Assembly (NCBI GenBank): GCA_041621405.1
Contig: JBFKAV010000072.1
Span: 1 to 17,287, forward strand
DNA: 17,287 bases
Source of the DNA: JBFKAV01 sp041621405
GTDB taxonomy: Bacteria; Pseudomonadota; Alphaproteobacteria; Rhodobacterales; Rhodobacteraceae
Reading direction: 5' to 3'
Under the pieces are notes generated by a model. The model saw nothing but the letters and a program-made list of their open reading frames with translations, ran no database searches and was not told where the DNA came from. The translations under genes were made by a program, and so were the position numbers. How positions within the stretch are numbered: position 1 is the stretch's first letter; each line of letters begins with the position of its first letter. Of this stretch, positions 13,215 to 17,287 are shown piece after piece.

Positions 13215-13300
13215 GCCTCTGCCAGCGGGCGTTGCCATTCCGAGTCGGACACGCGAGTTTATCGGTCCCGGCGCGAGATTGAAGGGGGAAGTTGGAAAAG

Positions 13301-13558
13301 ATGGGCGTTGCCGAGGAAATCCGCAACCGGCTGGAGACTGCCTTCGCGCCGGAATCGCTGACCGTCGAGAACGAAAGCCACCGGCACGCCGGCCATGCCG
13401 GCGACGACGGTTCCGGCGAGAGCCATTTCCGGGTGACGATCCGTGCAGCCGCCTTCGCGCCGATGAGCCGGATCGATCGGCACCGCGCGGTGCATGCCGC
13501 CCTCGGCCCCGAGCTCACGGGGCGGATCCACGCGCTGGCGCTGAAGATCGAAGGCTGA
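13301..13558 (+). CDS. bolA: BolA family protein
   Basis: 85 residues covering one BolA domain. The start MGVAEEIRNRLETAFAPESL and the following TVENESHRHAGH loop are typical, as are SHFRVTIRAAAF (41-52) and SRIDRHRAVHAAL (56-68), which carries the conserved late His61. Family knowledge: BolA proteins partner monothiol glutaredoxins, sharing a [2Fe-2S] cluster through His residues, and act in iron homeostasis, cell shape and stress. The ATG at 13301 fits the family N-terminus; a TTG at 13292 is the alternative. The ribosome site GGGGGA lies rather far upstream (about 11 nt). It is divergent from the J-domain gene and convergent with the DUF4177 gene, with only 4 bp between stops. Confidence 0.92.
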   Translation: MGVAEEIRNRLETAFAPESLTVENESHRHAGHAGDDGSGESHFRVTIRAAAFAPMSRIDRHRAVHAALGPELTGRIHALALKIEG

Positions 13559-13562
13559 GCCG

Positions 13563-14108
13563 CTACTCGGCCGCCACGCCCGGCCCATCGCCTTTCGGCT
13601 CGTCGGACTGCGAGAGACCGTTGCCGCGGGCGGCGCCGAGCTTGGGCGCGAGGCCGGGGGCGGACTCCATGGCGCGGAGCTCGGGAGACTTGCCCTCTCG
13701 AGCCCGCACCGAGAGCGCGGCGGCAAGCCGTCGCGTCACGCCCGGTGGCGTCGTGGGTCGCGTCGGGGTCACGCGTCCCGGATCGACCAACGCCTCGTCG
13801 GCGCCTTCGCCCGCCGAGTGCACCGCCGGCATCGCGCGCACGAACTCGGGGACCACGGTGGTCCGAAAATGCGGCACCAGGGCCCGGCGGAACACAAGCA
13901 TGTTCTGGAACCGCGTCGCCCGTCCGGTGAGCCCGACCCGCTCCTGGCAGGGAAGGGTGTCGGTGCGCTGGTATTCCCAGCCGTCGCGGCCGAGCTCGTT
14001 CATGATTTCCATCAGTGCATGGGCGAAGCGCGCCTCGGTGGTCTTCGCGCCCTTCGCCTTCACCCCGCGCTGCGGCGCCGGGAGAACCTTGTACTCGTAT
14101 CGCGTCAT
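13563..14108 (-). CDS. DUF4177 domain protein with long disordered tail
   Basis: 181 residues. The N-terminal part (1-75) resembles DUF4177: MTRYEYKVLPAPQRG, then a helix FAHALMEIMNELGRDGWEYQ (28-47) and a strand RFQNMLVFRR (66-75). The remaining about 100 residues are rich in Pro, Thr, Ala, Arg and Gly and look disordered. The function of the domain is unknown. The ATG at 14108 has a GAGGGG ribosome site at good spacing; a start 19 codons earlier adds only basic residues. Its stop lies 4 bp from the bolA stop in convergent orientation, so both transcripts must overlap or share an end signal. It is probably cytoplasmic, as no membrane segment is visible. Confidence 0.82.
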   Translation of the reverse strand: MTRYEYKVLPAPQRGVKAKGAKTTEARFAHALMEIMNELGRDGWEYQRTDTLPCQERVGLTGRATRFQNMLVFRRALVPHFRTTVVPEFVRAMPAVHSAGEGADEALVDPGRVTPTRPTTPPGVTRRLAAALSVRAREGKSPELRAMESAPGLAPKLGAARGNGLSQSDEPKGDGPGVAAE

Positions 14109-14391
14109 CGTACGGCCCCTCAGGTCCAACCCGCCAACACTACCGCGACGGCATCCCCGGGCCAAGCGCTACCTCGCGTGGTGCGTGTGCATTCGCCAAA
14201 GTGTTGCACAGGGTAGCCACTCGGCATGGCGTTGAAAGCGCTACCTGTTCCGAATCTTGTCCACAAGACCGATGCCACCTCCGCGGGCATCCCTCCTGGG
14301 CCGGCCCCGCGAGCCGATGGGCGGCCGGGCCCAACCCGCGGGAGGGGCCCCAGGCCTTCGGCGAGGGGCGGGACCGCCAATGCCCGGCGGC
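14109..14391. other. Intergenic region with short repeats between DUF4177 gene and corC-type gene
   Basis: No convincing gene. It holds the 11-mer AAGCGCTACCT twice (14164-14174, 14236-14246), the inverted core GGTAGC at 14212-14217, and the palindrome TCTTGT-CC-ACAAGA (14255-14268). TGTTGCACA (14202-14210) and TTGTCCACA (14257-14265) each differ by one base from a DnaA box. The part next to 14391 is very GC-rich, with only a 5-bp stem as possible terminator for the gene ending at 14392. Confidence 0.45.
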
Positions 14392-15699
14392 TCAGAGCGG
14401 ACGGATCTTCAGCCGTGTGATGCGGTTCTCTTTCCGTGTCAGAACCTCGAAGCGGAAGCCGTGGAACGAAAACACCTGGCCCTCGCTCGGGATCATCTGC
14501 GCCTCGTGGATCACCAGGCCCGCGACGGTGTTTGCTTCGTCGTCGGGCAGGTTCCAGTCGGTCGCGCGGTTGAGGTCGCGGATCGTCATGCCGCCCTCGA
14601 CCACGTAGTCGCCGGCCTCCGAGGGCTTCATCGGCGCCTGCGCGGCGACGTCGAACTCGTCGGTGATCTCGCCGACGATCTCCTCGAGGATATCCTCGAG
14701 CGTGATCAGCCCCTGCAGTGCGCCGTATTCGTCGACGACCAGCGCGAAATGGGTGTGGCGCACCAGGAATTGGCGCATCTGGTCGTCGAGCGGTGTGGTG
14801 TCGGGGATGAAGTAGGGTGGCATCGCCACTTCCATCAGGTCGAGCTGCTTCAGCGAGGCGAGGCTGCCTTCCTCGCCACGCACCAGCCGGTCCACCGCGC
14901 GCAGGAGATCCTTGGCATGGATCACGCCGACGATGTTCTCCTGGTGGCCCTTGTAGACCGGCAGCCGCGTATGCGCCGAGGCCAGCACCGCAGAGACGAT
15001 CGCATCGGGCGGATCCTCGGCGTCGATCATCTCGATCTGGCTGCGGTGGCGCATGATCTCTTCGACGGTGCGCTCCGAGAGGTCGAGCGCGCCGAGGAGC
15101 CGGTCGCGGTGATCCTTCTCGACCACGCCCTCGGCTTGGCCGATGGCCAGCGCGCCGGCGATCTCCTCGTGGATCGACAGGATGTGGCTGTCGGGATCGG
15201 TGCGGACTCCGAACAGCCGCAGGATCCCCCGGACCAGGGCACGGACCGTCGCTACGATCGGCGACAGCACCACGATCACCAGTCCGATCGGGCCGGCGAC
15301 GCGGCTGGCGACCGATTCGGGATTGGTGATCGCGTAGGTCTTGGGCAGCACCTCGGAGAAGATCAGGACCAGCGCCGTCATCACCAGGGTGGCGAGCGCC
15401 ACGCCGGATTCGCCGAAGGCGCGGGTGAAGAGCGCCGTGGCGAGCGAGGCGGCGAAGATGTTGACGACGTTGTTGCCGAGAAGAATGGCGCCGATCAGCT
15501 TCTCGCCGTCCTCGCGCACTTCCAGCGCCTGCTCGGCGCCCTTCGAGCCCCGGTCGGCCTGGCTCCTGAGCTTGCCGCGCGAGGCCGCGGTCAGCGCGGT
15601 CTCGCTGCCCGAGAAGAACGCGGACATCACCAGAAGCAAGATGATCGCGGCGACGCTGCCCCAAAAGGCGGTGTCGAGGATGACGGCAGAGCTGTCCAT
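14392..15699 (-). CDS. CNNM/CBS/CorC-HlyC family inner-membrane protein
   Basis: 435 residues with the standard domain order. An N-terminal CNNM (DUF21) membrane domain covers about 1-200, with FFSGSETALTA (28-38), LGNNVVNIFA (74-83) and IFSEVLPKTYA (113-123). Helices are at about 12-32, 76-95, 99-117 and 134-160. A CBS pair follows at about 215-345 (including RLPVYKGHQENIVGVIHAKD and FALVVDEYGALQGLITLEDI). The C-terminal CorC/HlyC transporter-associated domain covers about 352-433. Related proteins are CorB/CorC-type Mg2+ transporters; the old hemolysin label is misleading. The ATG at 15699 has an AAGGAA ribosome site. It starts 69 bp after aroK on the same strand and is probably cotranscribed with it. 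Transport specificity is inferred. Confidence 0.94.
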   Translation of the reverse strand: MDSSAVILDTAFWGSVAAIILLLVMSAFFSGSETALTAASRGKLRSQADRGSKGAEQALEVREDGEKLIGAILLGNNVVNIFAASLATALFTRAFGESGVALATLVMTALVLIFSEVLPKTYAITNPESVASRVAGPIGLVIVVLSPIVATVRALVRGILRLFGVRTDPDSHILSIHEEIAGALAIGQAEGVVEKDHRDRLLGALDLSERTVEEIMRHRSQIEMIDAEDPPDAIVSAVLASAHTRLPVYKGHQENIVGVIHAKDLLRAVDRLVRGEEGSLASLKQLDLMEVAMPPYFIPDTTPLDDQMRQFLVRHTHFALVVDEYGALQGLITLEDILEEIVGEITDEFDVAAQAPMKPSEAGDYVVEGGMTIRDLNRATDWNLPDDEANTVAGLVIHEAQMIPSEGQVFSFHGFRFEVLTRKENRITRLKIRPL

Positions 15700-15768
15700 T
15701 CAAGTTCCTTGGGTTTCGACTTGGTTATGGAGGCGCGTGCCGCCGCGATCAAGGCCGCGTCACTCCGC

Positions 15769-16317
15769 TCAGGCTGCCCGTTCGAGGACGTCCGGCCGCG
15801 TCGCCAGCGCCTCGGTCACCCGGTCTGTCATGTTGTCGATCGAGCCGCCCGGCAGCGATTTCACCGTCAGGTCCGCCTCGGCGTAGAATGGCACTCGCGC
15901 CCCGTAGAGGGCGGTGAGCGTGCCCCTCGGGTCGGGGGTGCGCAGGAGCGGCCTGGTATTCTTGTGGCGGACCCTGGTCCAGAGCAGGTCGAGACCGGCG
16001 TCGAGCCAGACCGAGACGCCTTTGCGCGAGATCGCGGCGCGGTTCGTCTGCTGCAGGAAGGCGCCGCCCCCGGTGGAGAGCACGCCAGGCGGTCCCGACA
16101 GCAGGCGGGCGATCACCTGCGCCTCCTTTTCACGGAAGAATGCCTCGCCGTCGCGCTCGAAGATCTCGGCGATCGTGCGGTTGGCGGCGCTCACGATCTC
16201 CTCGTCGGAATCGCGGAACTCCACGCCCAGCCGGCGCGCCAGCGCCGTGCCCACCGCAGTCTTGCCCGAGCCCGGCATGCCCACCAAAACCACTGTCTTC
16301 TTCAGCCGCCAGGCCAC
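15769..16317 (-). CDS. aroK: Shikimate kinase
   Basis: 182 residues with the GTG start. It phosphorylates shikimate at the 3-hydroxyl with ATP, step five of the chorismate pathway, in the cytoplasm. Walker A is GMPGSGKT (13-20). Asp38 in FRDSDEEI and Arg62 in FFREKE bind shikimate, with GGG at 83-85 (STGGGAFL). The lid region contains RPLL (Arg122). Start choice is uncertain: the ATG at 16383 would give 204 residues, but its first 22 are basic and unlike the family and lack a ribosome site. The GTG at 16317 starts right before the conserved RLKKTVVLVG. In related genomes aroB commonly follows aroK; here the next gene is the CorC-type protein. Confidence 0.93.
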   Translation of the reverse strand: MAWRLKKTVVLVGMPGSGKTAVGTALARRLGVEFRDSDEEIVSAANRTIAEIFERDGEAFFREKEAQVIARLLSGPPGVLSTGGGAFLQQTNRAAISRKGVSVWLDAGLDLLWTRVRHKNTRPLLRTPDPRGTLTALYGARVPFYAEADLTVKSLPGGSIDNMTDRVTEALATRPDVLERAA

Positions 16318-16442
16318 CTTGGCATCATCCCGCCGAACACGCGCCGCCGGCTCTGAATGGCGTGATCTTCCCGGAAATGCCATATATATTCGGCTCTAGA
16401 GGCCGGAAGAACGCGGCCCGGGGGCAGGAAGCGGGGACCGAA

Positions 16443-16577
16443 ATGGGGCGGCTTTTCAAGGCCATTCTGGTGCTGGCGTTGCTGGGCTTCGTCGCGTTGA
16501 CGGGGTATGCCTATCTCGGAGACTATGCGCCGGAAATGCGCGAGATCAGCCACCCGGTTACCCTAGATGTGGATTGA
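16443..16577 (+). CDS. 44-residue single-pass membrane peptide
   Basis: MGRLFKAILVLALLGFVALT begins with a short basic end, then one hydrophobic helix (about 5-27), then a polar tail containing YLGDYAPEMREISHPVTLDVD. The ATG at 16443 is preceded by GGGGACC-type purines as ribosome site. The helix with a short periplasmic tail suggests an inner-membrane peptide. Its last 11 nt overlap the ATG of the next gene in another frame, so the two are likely translationally coupled. From memory, similar short proteins occur before the same type of exported-protein gene in Rhodobacteraceae, but I cannot verify this here. Function unknown. The region before it, divergent from aroK, contains an AT-rich patch ATATATATT (16382-16390) that may hold a promoter. 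Confidence 0.75.
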   Translation: MGRLFKAILVLALLGFVALTGYAYLGDYAPEMREISHPVTLDVD

Positions 16578-17287
16578 CGCGCTCCGCGCGGGCCTGCTCC
16601 TCGTCCTCATGGCGCCCGCCGCCGCCGCCGAAGAACCGCTCTCGGCGATCGACTGGCTGTCGGACTCGATCACCGAGCCGGTCTTGGCGGTGCCGGTCGA
16701 GCCCGAGGCAACGCCCGGCCGCCCGCGCGAGCCGATCGTCACCACCTCGCTCGACGGCCCCCGGCCCGACGCGGTGGGGCTTCTGCCGCCGTCCGTCACC
16801 GGGCTTCCGGCACGGCTCTGGGGCCCGGGCGATCCCGGCGAGATCGCCGAGCTGATCCGCACCGAGGCGGTGGAGACCCTGCCCGCCGGGCAGGCGCTTC
16901 TGACCACGGTTCTCCTGGCCGAGGCCGAGCCGCCAGACACCGCCGCGCTCGGCGGCGAGCTTTTGCTCGCGCGGGTCGACAAGTTGCTCGATCTCGGCCT
17001 GGTCGAGGAGGCCAGCGCGCTGCTCGAGCGTGCCGGCGCGACCACGCCGGAGCTGTTCCGCCGGGCCTTCGACGTGGCGCTCCTGCTCGGCCGCGAGAAC
17101 GAGGCTTGCGCGGCGATGCGTGCCCGTCCCGACGTGGCGCCGACCTTCCCGGCGCGTATCTTCTGCCTCGCGCGGGGCGGCGACTGGGCGGCCGCCGCGC
17201 TCACTCTGGGCACCGCCGGCGCCCTGGGCCAGATCACGCCGGAAGAGGAGGCGCTGCTGGCCCGCTTCCTCGACCCCGACCTGTTCG
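16567..17287 (+). CDS. Exported protein of unknown function, cut by window end
   Basis: 240 codons are visible with no stop. The N-terminus MWIDALRAGLLLVLMAPAAA is a Sec signal peptide, with likely cleavage after Ala21 (AAA-EEPL). The mature part starts with LSAIDWLSDSI, then a Pro-rich linker (about 40-75), then helical repeats-like sequence (RVDKLLDLGLVEEASALLER and EACAAMRARPDVAPTF, AAALTLGTAG), reminiscent of TPR-type helix pairs but not a clear match. The ATG at 16567 lies inside the previous gene (11-nt overlap). A strongly GC-biased frame supports coding. I recall comparable Rhodobacteraceae proteins sometimes labelled antifreeze glycopeptide-like, a name that says nothing about function. 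It is probably periplasmic. Confidence 0.8.
   Translation, partial: MWIDALRAGLLLVLMAPAAAAEEPLSAIDWLSDSITEPVLAVPVEPEATPGRPREPIVTTSLDGPRPDAVGLLPPSVTGLPARLWGPGDPGEIAELIRTEAVETLPAGQALLTTVLLAEAEPPDTAALGGELLLARVDKLLDLGLVEEASALLERAGATTPELFRRAFDVALLLGRENEACAAMRARPDVAPTFPARIFCLARGGDWAAAALTLGTAGALGQITPEEEALLARFLDPDLF

Noticed and set aside
14257..16356. 699-codon plus-strand open frame
   Set aside because: It lies antisense to the well-supported CorC-type and aroK genes, and its product is Arg/His/Gly-rich with no family resemblance. Long shadow frames are expected in DNA this GC-rich.

Overview
The window is GC-rich DNA in which third codon positions are almost all G or C. It looks like a chromosomal segment of an alphaproteobacterium, most probably Rhodobacteraceae. 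This rests on the gene content and on resemblance remembered from that family, not on a database search: aerobic cobaltochelatase genes cobS and cobT, a divergent J-domain gene and bolA pair, an aroK/CorC neighbourhood, and a 44-residue membrane peptide overlapping an exported protein gene. Most of the window is core or housekeeping DNA. No rRNA, tRNA, CRISPR array, transposase or phage gene was recognised.

Layout. 1-492 (-): N-terminal part of methylmalonate-semialdehyde dehydrogenase, cut by the left edge. It faces a LysR-type regulator (587-1489, +) across 94 bp that contain a short palindrome. A tandem-CBS protein and coaD follow on +. The 3' end of coaD runs through two adjacent perfect hairpins. 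2596-3904 is an accessory-looking island. It has an AT-rich promoter carrying two identical TGACA-N7-TGTCA dyads, a doubtful leader ORF, a two-helix membrane protein and a SAM methyltransferase. A strong hairpin terminator separates it from a convergent minus-strand group: an M24B aminopeptidase P, a DUF427 protein and GAPDH. Upstream of the peptidase lies a decayed alpha/beta-hydrolase remnant and a mostly non-coding stretch.

The cobalamin block (11385 to 7840, -) is cobS, then an aspartate/glutamate-racemase-like gene, then cobT. The last two share a GTGA stop/start overlap. CobS (AAA+) and CobT (VWA/MIDAS) power cobalt insertion by CobN, which is not in the window. The racemase-like protein appears to lack both catalytic cysteines, so it may have a non-racemase role; this is the most interesting coding observation here.

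Divergent from cobS is an exported MsrB, followed by a small membrane protein of unknown function. A J-domain protein with a possible zinc site is divergent from bolA. bolA converges, 4 bp apart, with a DUF4177 protein. A 283-bp repeat-containing intergenic region precedes a minus-strand CorC/HlyC-type protein and shikimate kinase aroK, with no aroB between them. The right edge holds a 44-residue membrane peptide overlapping a secreted protein of unknown function that is cut by the window end.

No clearly new multi-gene system was found. The best leads are the racemase-like protein inside cobST, the double-dyad promoter of the methyltransferase operon, and the tandem hairpins inside the end of coaD.
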